This document shows, piece by piece, positions 1 through 10,870 of a stretch of 23,094 nt of DNA. This DNA comes from Flammeovirgaceae bacterium (GTDB lineage Bacteria > Bacteroidota > Bacteroidia > Cytophagales > Cyclobacteriaceae). Within the stretch, counting starts at the first letter, position 1. Every line of letters begins with the position of its first letter. Where the stretch lies: contig JADJMA010000001.1 of NCBI GenBank assembly GCA_016709845.1, forward strand, positions 1 through 23,094. Direction: 5' to 3'. Under the pieces are notes generated by a model. That model was given only the letters and a program-made list of their open reading frames with translations, ran no database searches and was not told the DNA's origin. The position numbers and the translations under genes are program-made.

Positions 1-1
1 C

Positions 2-3000
2 AGCCCCGTAAACCTCTCCGGTTGGAGACTCTCGGACAGCAGCGACAACACGGAATGGTCCATCCCAAACGGCACGATCCTCCAAGCCGACAGCTTCCTC
101 CACGATCTGGGCCGACGGCACCGGCACAACCGCCTACACCAGCTTCAGTCTCAGCGCCGATGGCGAAGAACTAACGCTGGCCACAACAACGCCGGCACAA
201 AAAGTCGATTTCATAGCCTTTCCGGCTCAACAGACGGATATGTCATATGGCCGGGGAAACGAACGGCAAACATCTACCTGGGGCTTTTTGCCAGCCCCAC
301 ACCACAGAAAGAGTAATAACAGCAATGTGTTCTCTGATTATGTTGTCCGGGAACCTATCTTCTCGATATCAGGTGGTGTTTCACTGTCCCTGTCACCGTG
401 AGTATCGCAGACAACACAACACGGGCACACTTCGTTACCACCCTCGATGGTGCTGTACCTAAAGCAAGCCCGCCCGCCTATTCACAGCCTATTCAGATTA
501 ATTCCACGACCGTGGTCAAGGCCCAGATGTTCTATTCGGGTCAATTGCCGGGACCAACGGTGACCAATACCTATTTTATCAATGAAGGTTTTGATCAGCC
601 AGGCCTTCCAGTGCTGTCCCTCTCCTCAGATCCTGATTATTTCTTTGCCGCTGACGGCAGGCTATACGTGCAGGACTTTAAGCCAACATTGGGAGTATCC
701 CGTTCATCTCCGAGTTTTACGAGCCGGATGGTTTGGCTGGCTTCCATCATGACGCCGGCATCCAGGTCGGTGGACAAAACGCCTGGATCCTACCCCAGAA
801 ATTATTGAATATATACTCCCGCGGTCAATATGGCTCCAGGCCACTTCGACTATCAACTCTTTCCCGACAATCCCACGCACGCGCTTCGGCGACATCGTCC
901 TGCGCTGCTCAGGCAACGACTGGTCATACACGATGTTTCGCGATGGCATGATGCAAGGCCTCATCGACCAGGCTACAGACATGGGTGACCAGGATTTTCG
1001 CCCTGCTTGGTCTATATCAACGGCCAGTATTTCGGTATCCACAACATCCGTGAAAAACAAGACGCAGAATACACCGAATATTATCACTCGATCGACCCGG
1101 ACAGCCTTGACTATATCGAAAACAACGCGGAGATCAAGGAAGGAAATGACATCGCCTATCAGCAATTGGTCGCGATGCTCACTGCCGGCGTACAGAGCGA
1201 TGCCTCCTTCGCCGCGCTCGATGCGATAGCGGATACCCGTAATTTTACAGACTTTATCATCTCCCAGATCTTTGTGGCCAATACGAGTTGGGGACACAAT
1301 ATCTCTCTCGTACGCAATCAATCCCCGACAGGTCGCTGGCGCTGGCTGCTGCATGACTATGACCGTGGCTTCAACGTAGACAATGCCAACGGCACCGCCA
1401 TGGACTGGGCTACCTCCCTCACTGGCCCTGAATACAGCAATCCACCCTGGGCCACGATCTTCCTGCGCAAGATGCTGGAAAATGCGGCTTTCAAGGAACG
1501 CTTTATCACCCGCTTTGCCGATCACTTGTTTATCACCTTCAATCCGGTCACGATCAACCAACGCGTAGATCTGCATGCACAATGGATACGCCCCGAAATG
1601 CCCAATCAAATCGCCCGATGGCTAGGAACGACCTCAAGCTATGGCGACGCGATCCCATCTATCGCATTCTGGGAAAATGAAGTCGCGAAACTGAAACAGT
1701 TCGGTGTGTTGCGCAATACATTTATGTTTGATGATCTCAGTCCTTTCTTTGGTCTTGCGGGAAGTTCCTCACTGAGACTCGAAGTGAGTGATGCCGCACA
1801 CGGATTTATCCGACTCCATGATATGAAAGTGCCCTCGTATCCATGGTCAGGGAAATATATTCAGAGCCGCCCCTTCACGCTGACAGCGGAAGCAAAACCA
1901 GGCTTCAACTTCGTGCGTTGGGAAAAATCAAATAATATCCTCAATACGGTCCTACCTGCTGGTAGTACCTGGCGATTCAGCGATGCAGCAACTGCGCCTC
2001 CCGCGAATTGGAATCAACCTTCTTTCAATGATGCCGCCTGGGCCAGCGGAGCCGCGCAACTGGGCTATGGCGACAACGATGAAGCCACCATATTGAGTTT
2101 CGGAGGCAATTCAAGTAATAAGACACCTTCCTATTATTTCAGGACCACATTTGATGTGGTTGACCCCACTGCTTTATCTGGCCTTCAGGCTCGATTGCTG
2201 GTGGATGATGGTGCAGTCGTCTATCTCAATGGACATGAAATCTGGCGGATCAACCTGCCTGCCCTCGCCATCGGCAATTTCATTCGGCACCCTTGCACTC
2301 AGCTCAGTCTCCGGCACCGCTGAAAACGCATGGAATGAACTCACCCTGCCTGCATCTGCATTAGTTGCCGGTGAAAATATAATTGCTGTTGAAATTCACC
2401 AGTCAGATGCTACGAGCTCCGGACATCAGTTTTGATTTCGAACTCAGACCATCACCAACGGTACTCCCGAAATCATCGGAACCAATGCCTCGTTGAATGT
2501 AGTGCTTGATACCAATGCAGTGACCCTGCGTGCAGTGTTCGAATCCGATGGTACCTGCGGTATACTTCCGGATACGGTCATGCAAAATCAAACATTGACA
2601 CTCGACTGTTCGCCATACATCGCGTCACGTGATGTGGTAGTATTACCTGGTGTAACAATGACGGTTGACCCTGGTGTGGAAATTCATTTCCCTCCGCAGG
2701 CCAATCTTTGGATACTCGGCGATGTGCAAATGAATGGTACCGAACAGGCACCGATCGTTTTGAAAAACATGATAACGGATGAAACATGGGGTGGTATCTT
2801 TTTCAAAAACACGACTGCTTCGTCCTCCATGTCCTATGTGAACGTCGTGCATGCATCCGCGGGATCCAACAGGTTGTATTTTCCTGCGGCCATCAGTGCC
2901 TATCATGCCGATATTCATCTTGATCATCTTGATCTGACCGAGGTGAATGACAATCCGGTCTTCGCCCGTTTTTCAGATGTGGTGATGACCAACTCACGAC

Positions 3001-4417
3001 TCAGGTCATCCGTGACAGGAGATTGCATCAATGTAAAACAAGGATACGCCGTGGTTGAAAACTGCACCTTCGAAGGCGGCATACAACCCGATATGGATGC
3101 GATTGATTATGATGGTGTAACGGGTGGTGTGATACGCAACAACCTTATCCATGATTTCCGTGGTGATAACTGCGATGGCCTGGATATCGGCGAACAGTGC
3201 CAAGACCTGTTGATTGAAAACAACCGCATCTTCCATTGTTTTGACAAAGGAATTTCTGTCGGTCAGCAATCTACAGCGACCATGCGGAACAATGTGATCG
3301 CGCATACCGCCATCGGAATTGCGCTCAAGGATGAGAGTGTGGCTAATGTAGAGCATTGTACCTTGTATGGAAATCAACAAGGTGTCTCCGCGTATGAAAA
3401 GAATCCGGGTCATCTTGGTGGTTCGGGCAGCATCACAGATTGTATCGTCAGCAATGCGTCGGTCGATGCTTATGTTTTTGATAGTTATTCAGGATTGACT
3501 TTGACGCGATGTCTTTCGGATCTCGATTCCATCAGTAGTCCTGGCAACTGGAACACCGATCCGCATTTCGTCAATCCTACACGGTATGATTTTGATCTTC
3601 TGCCCAATAGCCCAGCGATTGGCCTTGGTGCAGGAGGAAGTAATCTTGGATCTGTTTCTCTGCCGGTGTATGATGGCCAGCCCCACTTGATGATTTCCGA
3701 AATACTCTACAATGATACCCTTACCGCCACCGGCGAATTTGTGGAAATCTATAATCCTGGCACGACTGCGGTTAACCTGGCAGGATATACAATTTCGGCT
3801 GCAGTGGATTATACTTTCCTAACGGTGCAACCATAGCACCCGGTAGTGTGGTGGTGATAGCAAAGACAGCTTCCAATTTCAATGGCGCATCTTATCCTGT
3901 CTATCAATGGACAGATGGTAAGTTGCGCAATGAGGGTGAGGTCATTTATCTTTTTGATGGCAATGGATTGTTAGTGGATTTTGTGAGGTACAACAATCAT
4001 GCACCCTGGCCTGAGAGTAATACTCTTCAGGGAAGGTCACTCGAATTGGTGTCTTCGGCACTTGATAATCATTTCGCGACCAGTTGGCATCCCAGCGCCC
4101 ATGCTGGTGGTACCCCTGGTGAATTCACACCGGTAACAGGTACCATTGTATTGACTGCAGATGCATCGGTGACGGTATATCCAAATCCTGTTTCGGATGA
4201 GTTGCATATCAATGTGACAGGCAATGCCGGCATTTATACGATCAGGATTTGTGATTTGTTAGGAAGAGAGATGGTTCACCAAAAAATGGCTACTGAATCT
4301 GGCACCCGTCAGTCGGTGATGGATGTTCATGCCCTTGTTGAAGGTCACTATTTCGTTCTCTTGACCGATGATCTTGGACAAACCTTCCTGGCGAGTGGGG
4401 TAGTGGTGAATCGGTAA
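2..4417 (+). CDS. Secreted CotH-kinase / beta-helix / lamin-tail protein with T9SS sorting domain (5' partial, frameshifted)
   Basis: This is one giant extracellular protein entering from the left edge, read across at least eight frame changes (near 110, 381, 690, 840, 1005, 2285, 2425 and 3820). Domains in order: a lamin-tail beta domain (~2-300, with VNLSGWRLSDSSDNTEW); a chitobiase/Fn3-associated repeat (~400-640, TTLDGAVPKASPPAY); a CotH kinase-like domain (~700-1750, with INGQYFGIHNIREK and HDYDRGFN); a linker with a beta-sandwich-like stretch (~1780-2430); a right-handed parallel beta-helix (~2560-3500, many N-rich turns such as VIRNNLIHDF and LLIENNRIFH); a second lamin-tail domain (~3690-4100, LMISEILYND, EFVEIYNPG); and a T9SS type A sorting domain (~4165-4417, VTVYPNPVSDELHINV). 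Family knowledge: such proteins are exported through the type IX system and anchored at or released from the cell surface, and CotH domains can phosphorylate secreted proteins. The substrate is unknown. It could be two genes fused by misreading, but continuous domain logic favours one. Confidence 0.8.
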
Positions 4418-4464
4418 AAAGTCAAAGGGCATGAAAGCAAGGAGCAGGCAAGGGCATGGGCAAA

Positions 4465-4957
4465 GGATGAATGGAGGAAGGGGAATTAAACTGCGTCTCT
4501 GCGTCTCTGCGCGAGAAATAAATTTGGAGGATTCAAAATCTTAGAATACTTAAAGGGCTGAAGATGCTAAGACATGGGAAAAGGGCGAAGACAAATTGCG
4601 GCGTTGCGGCGTTGCGCGAGAATTAATTAGGAGAATTCAAAATCTTAGAATACTTAAAGGGCTGAAGATGCTAAGACATGGGAAAAGGGCGAAGACAAAC
4701 TGCGGCGTTGCGGCGTTGCGCGAGAATAAATTTGGAGGATTCAAAACATTAGAATACCTAAAGGGCTGAAGAGGCTAAGACAAGGGAAAAGGGGGGGACA
4801 AACTGCGGCGTTGCGGCGTTGCGCGAGAATAAATTTGGAGAATTCAAAACCTTCGAATACCTAAAGGATAAATGGAGCAAGGGGCTAATTATACTGCGTC
4901 TCTGCGTCTCTGCGCGAAATTAATTTAGAGAATTCAAAACCTTAGAATACTTAAAGG
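4465..4957. repeat. Five-copy ~104 bp intergenic tandem repeat
   Basis: The core (an 8-mer given twice, then TGCGCGA) starts at 4492, 4597, 4701, 4804 and 4894, so spacings are 105, 104, 103 and 90. The 8-mer is TGCGTCTC in the first and last copies and TGCGGCGT in the three middle copies. The rest of the unit (AATTTGGAGGATTCAAAA, CTTAAAGGGCTGAAGATG, GACATGGGAAAAGGG) is strongly conserved. The outer copies also share about 25 bases of preceding flank (GGAT-AATGGAG-AAGGGG), which suggests an outer pair with internally amplified middle units. There is no open frame. The array fills the gap between the convergent CotH gene and the T9SS gene at 4995. Confidence 0.9.
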
Positions 4958-4994
4958 GAGCCGAGACGACAATTGCTAGGTCAATTCTGTCCTA

Positions 4995-5855
4995 TTACTT
5001 CGTAATCAAAAACCTTTGTGTTTGCATTGAATTGCTTGAGCTCAGCGCGGCAACGTAGACACCTGTTGGCAGGTGATGTAGATCCACTTGAAAAGCCGTC
5101 CCACTTAGCTGCTCGTTAGAATAAACCACATGTCCTTCTGTGTTATAAATGCTCAGGTGGTTATCTGGTATACCAGCACCAGCAATACGTATGAAAATAG
5201 TTCCGGTAGAGGCCGTTGGATATACGGCAAAGGTTACTTGAGGTTTTACCAATTCAGGATCAGCTGTACCCGTGATACAGCTCAATTCAGCTGAACCTGT
5301 GAAGGTTAATGTGTATCCAAGCCCACTTTGAGAAAATTCATTGATCAGCATAATATATTCCGCACCTGCAAATGCCTCAATAGGAGCAAGAAAATTGTTA
5401 CTGCCGGAGGGACATCCTGGTAGCTCCTCTGCATCTGTATTCCCTGGCGCTAATCCTGTAGGCCCGGTACAATTCACCCACTCCTGCGGAGGCTGTCCGC
5501 TATTAGCACCAGCAGCCATGAATCTGATTGGGATTTTGCCAGTACAATCATATTCATCTCCTGGCTCATAAACGACAAAGTCTAAATCCTGCCACACACT
5601 ATCTGGGGTAAGCACAAAAGAAATGATACCGTCTTCCATGACAGTCCATTTAACCCACGTCGAGTTATATTCCTGTCCAATGCAGGTAATTGCAACGCCA
5701 GGATCGGCTGATCCAATTCCGGCAGTTGGGACGATATAGAAAGGTGAATTGCCACAAACCTCAAGTGCTGTAGCGCAATCTTTATACTGGGCATTGATGG
5801 GAGAGATAGGTATAAGGAGGATGAATAAAATATAGAAAGTTGAGAATTTATTCAT
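4995..5855 (-). CDS. Secreted protein with T9SS type A C-terminal sorting domain
   Basis: This gene is intact, 286 aa. The N-terminus is a clear Sec signal peptide with probable cleavage after A22 (SPINA|Q). Residues ~24-200 form a Cys-containing beta-rich region of the kind often seen before sorting domains in Bacteroidota, starting with a C-A-x-C pattern (DCATALEVCG) and holding further cysteines in CIGQ, DCTG, NCTG and GCPSG. The last ~75 residues match a Por/T9SS type A sorting domain: an FAVYPTASTGTIFI-type start, a middle LSIYNTEGHVVY strand and an LPTGVYVA turn near the end. It should therefore cross the outer membrane by the type IX system. No catalytic motif is visible, so the role of the body is unknown. 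It stands alone, convergent with the gene upstream of the repeat array. Confidence 0.85.
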   Translation of the reverse strand: MNKFSTFYILFILLIPISPINAQYKDCATALEVCGNSPFYIVPTAGIGSADPGVAITCIGQEYNSTWVKWTVMEDGIISFVLTPDSVWQDLDFVVYEPGDEYDCTGKIPIRFMAAGANSGQPPQEWVNCTGPTGLAPGNTDAEELPGCPSGSNNFLAPIEAFAGAEYIMLINEFSQSGLGYTLTFTGSAELSCITGTADPELVKPQVTFAVYPTASTGTIFIRIAGAGIPDNHLSIYNTEGHVVYSNEQLSGTAFQVDLHHLPTGVYVAALSSSNSMQTQRFLITK

Positions 5856-6442
5856 AACCCTGGAATTGATGGTGATAAAATTATAAAGATGAAATACTGA
5901 AACTAGATGGAGTAGGTATAGGAATCAAGTAATTCATTTTTAACGCTTTGAGTTTTCTTCTATTGTGTCGTTGCGGGCTGAAGTGGGAGAAATATCCAAC
6001 CTTTAAAAAATAGGAGTCATGTTGAAAGCCTCTTAGAACGCCAAAGGATGCTCGTAGGCAGGCCGACTAAGTTGGTGCTGTTTAAAGGGCACCTTTATCC
6101 AAATTTACGTTTTTCCTTTAGTCGCGGAAGCAAAGTTTAGCTTGTAGGTCGGTAGCGAAGGCGACATTTTCAATGTGGTTAGCCCTGCTTATTAAAGGAC
6201 ATGGTTCGTGATCTGGGTATTTTTAGATAAGCAACATAAACTTGCCGTGAGTATTACAGAAAGTGCCGTCCTAAGCTTTTCTAGATTCAGAAAAAAGTAT
6301 CACTATAACCAAAAATGCATTATTTTGAGTGTGCTTTCTTTGCAATCTAGAGTTTATTTTCAATTTCAGTAATCAATCAGATAGGGTGTAGAGAAAAGCC
6401 TTAGTTCTGATTTTATCTCTTTATAACCTAAATTTATATAAA
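5856..6442. other. Intergenic region without a recognisable gene
   Basis: About 590 bases separate two divergent genes. I find no convincing reading frame, RNA gene or strong hairpin. A short imperfect direct similarity (GCTCGTAGGC-AGGCCGAC near 6049 and GCTTGTAGGTCGGTAGCGAAGGCGAC near 6138) is the only structure noticed. Promoters for both flanking genes must lie here, but no exact TAnnTTTG element stood out just before either start. Confidence 0.5.
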
Positions 6443-7245
6443 ATGAAAAAGTCTCCAAAGCTTCTGTTCTTGAACTATTTTGTATTATTCTTTCTAATGC
6501 TTTCAATATGGTCCTGCAGCAAAGATGACTCCAATTCGGGGCCTAATTTAGCAACGGTGTCATTTGATGGATTTTCATATCATCCCATTAAAATTGGTGA
6601 GCAGATATGGCTTAAAGAGAATTTACGCAGCAAAAAATTTTGCAATGGAGAGCCAATTCCATATGCTAAGGATAATGGTTGGTGGGATGGCCCAGGTACA
6701 GGCGCTTCAGGAGAATGGCTTGAAAGTTTAGAAATGGAAAATCCCGCTTATTGCTATTATAAAGACAGTATATATTATGCCAACATTTATGGCAATTTAT
6801 ATAATGGGTATGCTGTCTTCAATGCAAGCGGTATTTGCCCCTGTGAATATCATGTGCCTACTAAAGCCGAATGGCAAGAATTGATTAACTTTTGGGCGGA
6901 GCTGATCTCGCTGCGGCTAAACTTAAAGAGGTGGGATATGACCATTGGGAAGTTTACAACTTTTCAGATCCCAACGACATCGCAAATAATAGCAGTGAAT
7001 TTGCTGCACTTGCAGGTGGTGTGAGGGACCCAACTCAATGGCTAATAGAGGATGTTGGTTTAAAATGGAGTGGCTATTGGTGGTCCTCAACTCTGGGGCA
7101 GGAGTATCCTAGTCAAACTACATGTTGTACTAAAACTGCAGATGGGTGTTTAGGCTTGTTTTATGATGAAGGGTATGCTGCAACTGGTGAGATATTTTTT
7201 GGTGAGGGTGCATCGGTGAGGTGTATAAAAATAAGTAAGGATTAA
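6443..7245 (+). CDS. FISUMP-domain lipoprotein (one frameshift)
   Basis: The protein is about 267 aa once a frame change near 6885 (in the AACTTTTGGGC run) is bridged. It begins with a lipoprotein signal peptide, with C25 as the likely lipidated cysteine (SIWSC|SKDD), and so probably sits on a membrane surface. The rest matches the Fibrobacter succinogenes major paralogous (FISUMP) domain: VKIGxQxW-like start (IKIGEQIWLKENL), then YGNLYNGYAV, a cysteine and HVPTKAEW, then ADLAAAKLKEVGYDHW, YWWSST and a closing ASVRCIK. These proteins are common in Bacteroidota and Fibrobacterota. Their biochemical role is not established. Both halves on either side of the frame change are well conserved, which argues for a sequence error rather than a decayed gene. 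Confidence 0.85.
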
Positions 7246-7261
7246 ATAAATCCATTTTGTG

Positions 7262-7312
7262 AAATCCTTTGCAATGTCGCTAACGTTATGGTTTAGATTT
7301 TGCAAAGGATTT
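7262..7312 (+). terminator. Hairpin terminator after the FISUMP gene
   Basis: A perfect 13-base inverted repeat (AAATCCTTTGCAA at 7262-7274 and TTGCAAAGGATTT at 7300-7312) with a 25-base loop is followed by a T-rich tract. It begins 17 bases after the FISUMP stop codon. The loop is long for a classical terminator, but position and T tail fit. Confidence 0.65.
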
Positions 7313-7403
7313 TTATATTTAGATTTAAACATTTGTGAGATTCTCAGCCTCCATTGTTATAAGAAATCAGCACATCAAATAACTTTGTTTAAGGATGTAA
7401 TTT

Positions 7404-8098
7404 TTAACTTTCATTTGTTGACATAGAATAGGCTAAAATAAGCATAACAAGGGTCCCTAAGCTTATAAAAATCTCTGAGGCAACCACCATTCGTGCTAAT
7501 TGAGTAACAGGCGAGATATCACCATATCCAACAGTGGCAAATGTAACAATGCTAAAATACAGGCTATCAAACCAATCTTCGATTTTATGATCAGATAATT
7601 CGGATCACCATTTGAGATAGCGGTATAAACTCCTGTATATCCAATGATTGTTACAAGTAAAAATCCACTTAAGAAAAGTACTATAATCCTGATAGAATCT
7701 TGTTTGCTTGGTGGTTTTTGGATTTTTTACATTTCGATTATTCCATCCGAATACAATAGCCCATTGAAGTAATGATTTGTCGGCAGCCCCAAATCTTAAT
7801 CGAATTTGAAGAACAAGAGCTAATTGTACCCAAATGCTAGCTAGAAATTATGGCTGCCCAACATTCGCGATAAGAGAACAAATGGAGCTTATTGAGATTG
7901 CGGCACTTAATAATGGCACTAAGATATAAAATCTGAAAATCGATTTAGTTTAAGCTGCTTAAATTTTTCAGTGATTGGCCAATTCGCAGCAATATCTTCA
8001 ATATCAACATATTTTGGTGTTGAAGTTAAGTGCAGATGGTAGAGCATTTCCATAAGCTTAAGTAGCAGTAAAATTGAAAGCAGGATGCTTGGTGCCAT
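7404..8098 (-). pseudogene. Two-TM potassium channel (Ion_trans_2 type), interrupted
   Basis: The gene is read on the minus strand from ATG at 8098 to TAA at 7404. It is about 230 aa if frame changes near 7960 and 7600 and an in-frame TAA near 7852 are bridged. The diagnostic part is the pore: DWFDSLYFSIVTFATVGYGD, with the K+ selectivity filter TVGYGD encoded at 7518-7535, followed by a hydrophobic helix (EIFISLGTLVMLILAY). Hydrophobic segments earlier in the chain (SILLLLKLMEML, IRIIVLFLSGFLLVTII) are consistent with further membrane helices. There is no RCK or nucleotide-binding domain. Three interruptions in 700 bases may mean a real pseudogene, but the whole window shows indel-type breaks, so an intact channel misread by sequencing is equally possible. 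Confidence 0.7.
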
Positions 8099-8271
8099 TA
8101 TAAGGAAGTGTATAAAGATAGTACATTTTACAATTTACTAATATTTAATCATAGTATATAATATGATTTTGACTTTCGATGTATCACCATTGAAGACATG
8201 CAGCTTCATAGGTCACCAACATTTCACCTCATCTCCTGTAATCTGGGCGTATTTCGGTCGTGTTGACCAGT

Positions 8272-9426
8272 TTAACGACCTCCTTTCATCAGTTTCTCCT
8301 GGCACTTCAGTCGATTGCGATGATCATAGAGCGTGATGACGTACATGCCCGGCAAGAGCCTGGAGAGGTTGACCTTCTCTGTATGGTTGTCGCTTAGCTG
8401 CAAAGTGTTTTGATGTATCATTTGCCCTGGTGCATCAAATATCACTGGGCGGTAAGGTCCGGCTACTACATTTATAAAACTGACTTTAGCCTCATCGGAT
8501 GCAGGATTGGGGGAGATCGTGATCGATGGATTTACCGAATCTACAAATGTTGTCCCACTCACGATAACATTGTTTTTGAAGACCACCTGCGTGGCAGTGT
8601 TTTGCTTCGTGTTGAAGGTCACCATGGCGATTGGTTCTTTCGCGATGTCATTGTAAAAATAGAACTCTGTGATGGTATCAAACCCCAGGCCGTAGAAGCC
8701 GGCGGGAATGGCATTATCTGTGATGTCCATCCAACCAAGCGGTGGTATTTGAGCATCAATGCGGGTCTCCGGTACTGTGTGCGTTTTTTCCCGCAGCACG
8801 TCGTATGTGCCACCGGGTATGGTCATGCTGCCGTAGGCGTCCACTGCGCCAACTTTGTACTGGGCCACCCTATACAGCATGGAGTCTATTTGTGGGTTGC
8901 CGTTCTGAAGTGCTAAGTTGAGCATCAATGCGGGAGAAAATTCTGAGGGCACAAATTGTTCTATTATACCCGATGAGATGGCGTGGATATCGAAGAAATT
9001 CAATGGTGCATCGCGCTCAGTATAAGGCGGGCGGTAATCAAACTTATGATTGGCAACGATGCCGTATGGCGCGATGCCATAGTAGGCTTGCAATTCAAAT
9101 TTTGTGGGTGTGACATTGTAATATGACTCCTTAGTGGGGGAGAGAGCAGCAAATAACTCGGCGCCGGGCAATTGTGCGCCCACGCCTCCCTGATCAGCCG
9201 GCTTGAAGATTATGTCCTCGGTCACCCCGGGCTGCAGCCCACTGAGGTCCCAGGTTTGGCCACCGCCCGGTGGGGTATAGACAGATACTGCAATCTCCGG
9301 ATTGGTGGCATAGTCCATTTTCAAGGTATCTCCGGCAACCGGGAAGATGGCAATCGTGACGGTGATTTGGGCGGATAGGCTGGTGGTCGTGAGGAGGAGG
9401 AAGGGTAGGGGAGCGAGTAATTTCAT
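8272..9426 (-). CDS. Secreted protein with T9SS type A C-terminal sorting domain
   Basis: This gene is intact, 384 aa. A Sec signal peptide ends at about residue 19 (SLSA|QITV). Residues ~20-290 are beta-rich and hydrophilic, with no catalytic motif I recognise. They resemble the uncharacterised bodies of many Bacteroidota secreted proteins. The C-terminal ~80 residues are a T9SS type A sorting domain: a start of the SITISPNPASDEAKVSF type, then a YRPVIFDAPGQMI strand and LLPGMYVITLYD. The predicted fate is export across the outer membrane by the type IX system. It is the last normal-composition gene before the AT-rich Dnd block. Confidence 0.85.
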   Translation of the reverse strand: MKLLAPLPFLLLTTTSLSAQITVTIAIFPVAGDTLKMDYATNPEIAVSVYTPPGGGQTWDLSGLQPGVTEDIIFKPADQGGVGAQLPGAELFAALSPTKESYYNVTPTKFELQAYYGIAPYGIVANHKFDYRPPYTERDAPLNFFDIHAISSGIIEQFVPSEFSPALMLNLALQNGNPQIDSMLYRVAQYKVGAVDAYGSMTIPGGTYDVLREKTHTVPETRIDAQIPPLGWMDITDNAIPAGFYGLGFDTITEFYFYNDIAKEPIAMVTFNTKQNTATQVVFKNNVIVSGTTFVDSVNPSITISPNPASDEAKVSFINVVAGPYRPVIFDAPGQMIHQNTLQLSDNHTEKVNLSRLLPGMYVITLYDHRNRLKCQEKLMKGGR

Positions 9427-9611
9427 GCATTTTAGAAATGATAGAATAGTTTAAGGAAAGGTGGGGTTCTTTTTAAAATTCGGGTCTGAGGTTCTGGAAG
9501 AAGTGGGGTTAGATAAGATAAGTATTTACCAGTTAAGACATACCAACAGACTAGCACTGTGATTCGATAGAATGCTTTTATACCTTAGCTATTTCAATTG
9601 CATCGTTAATA

Positions 9612-9645
9612 TTTGCCGAAACAACGTTTCAGATTAGTAACTTTG
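9612..9645 (+). promoter_or_regulatory. Bacteroidota-type promoter before the desulfurase
   Basis: A -7 element TAACTTTG (9638-9645, consensus TAnnTTTG) is preceded 22 bases upstream by TTTG at 9612-9615, the usual -33 element. Transcription would begin only a few bases before the ATG at 9656, giving an almost leaderless transcript. Confidence 0.55.
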
Positions 9646-9655
9646 TACAATAGAC

Positions 9656-10836
9656 ATGAAAGATAAAGAACAATTCATTTACTTAGATAATAACGCTACT
9701 ACTCAAGTTGATAAAAGGGTCTTGGATTCGATGATGCCCTTTCTTACTACTGATTATGCAAATGCAAATAGCACACATCAGTTTGGACTAAATGCATACG
9801 AAGCTGTTAAGTCTGCCAGATCTCAAGTCTCGGATTTAATTGGCGCAGAACCACATGAAATTATTTTTACTAGTGGGTCAACCGAAGCAATAAATCTTGC
9901 CATTAAAGGTGTTGCGGAAAATTACCAATCAAAAGGTAAGCATATTATTACGGTCTCAACAGAACATAGTGCAGTCTTGGACACTTGTAAGCATTTAGAA
10001 ATTAAGGGTTTTGAAGTTCTTACCTGTCTGTAAAGTCAGATGGTTTGATAGATATAGGTGAACTCAAATCTTTATTGCGTGATGATACTATTTTAGTGTC
10101 TGTAATGCTTGCTAATAATGAAACTGGGGTCTTACAGCCAATAAAGGAAATTGCTGATTTGTCTCATGGTGTTGGGGCTTTGTTTATGTCAGATACTACA
10201 CAAGCTGTCGGGAAAATACCTGTAAATGTCGATGAACTTGGCATTGATTTGTTGTGCCTAAGTGGTCATAAGTTATATGCGCCAAAAGGTATTGGCGCTT
10301 TGTTTATTCGTCAACGAATGAATCGTATTAAAATACCTGCATTATTGCATGGTGGGGGCCATGAAAAAGGCGTACGAAGTGGAACGCTGAATGTTCCAGG
10401 GATTGTTGCTTTAGGTCATGCCTGCGAAATTGCAAAAAAGGAATTGCCAAAAAATGCAATCCAAATTGGGGCTTTGAGAGATTATTTGGAAAATGAATTA
10501 CTTAAAATTGAAGGAACTTCCGTGAACGGGAATAGCTCATCAAGACTTTTTAATACTACAAACATTCTTTTTAAAGGTGTTGATTCTGATGCCCTTATTA
10601 TGGGACTTAGTAACCCAATGAATATTTTTTCAACAATTGCTGTGAGTAACGGTAGCGCGTGCACTTCATCATCCATTGAGCCTTCCCATGTATTAATAGG
10701 TTTGGGTCTAGATGAAATATCGGCATTTAGCTCTATTCGATTTTCCCTGGGAAGGTTTAATACAATTAATGAAATTCATATTGTTATTGAAGCAGTCAAA
10801 AGTAATGTAAGTATATTAAGGCAAATGAGTAATTAA
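9656..10836 (+). CDS. dndA: Cysteine desulfurase of the DndA/IscS/NifS type (one frameshift)
   Basis: This is a pyridoxal-phosphate enzyme that takes sulfur from L-cysteine as an enzyme persulfide. It is about 393 aa when a frame change near 10020-10030 is bridged, the usual family length. Visible class V aminotransferase features are YLDNNATT at the start, FTSGSTEAINLAI, HSAVLDTC, NNETGVLQPI, the PLP-lysine motif SGHKLYAPKGIGALF, RSGTLN, and the sulfur-carrying cysteine in SNGSACTSS. It converges with the Dnd genes on the other strand. In Dnd systems DndA (or a host IscS) passes sulfur to DndC, which is the likely role here. The symbol rests on this neighbourhood, since sequence alone does not separate DndA from IscS. 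Its AT-rich composition matches the Dnd genes and not the T9SS gene upstream. Confidence 0.85.
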
Positions 10837-10870
10837 AATATTAGATAATATTTTGACTTTAAAAATTGTA

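Noticed and set aside
704..1609. 301-aa minus-strand open frame
   Set aside because: It is antisense to the CotH domain, whose plus-strand frames carry recognisable family motifs. The minus translation has no recognisable domain.
4465..4957. CRISPR array
   Set aside because: The whole ~104 bp unit is conserved, with no unique spacers of constant length and no cas genes nearby.
8410..8916. 168-aa plus-strand open frame
   Set aside because: Antisense shadow of the intact T9SS-sorted protein at 8272-9426, and its translation looks non-protein-like.
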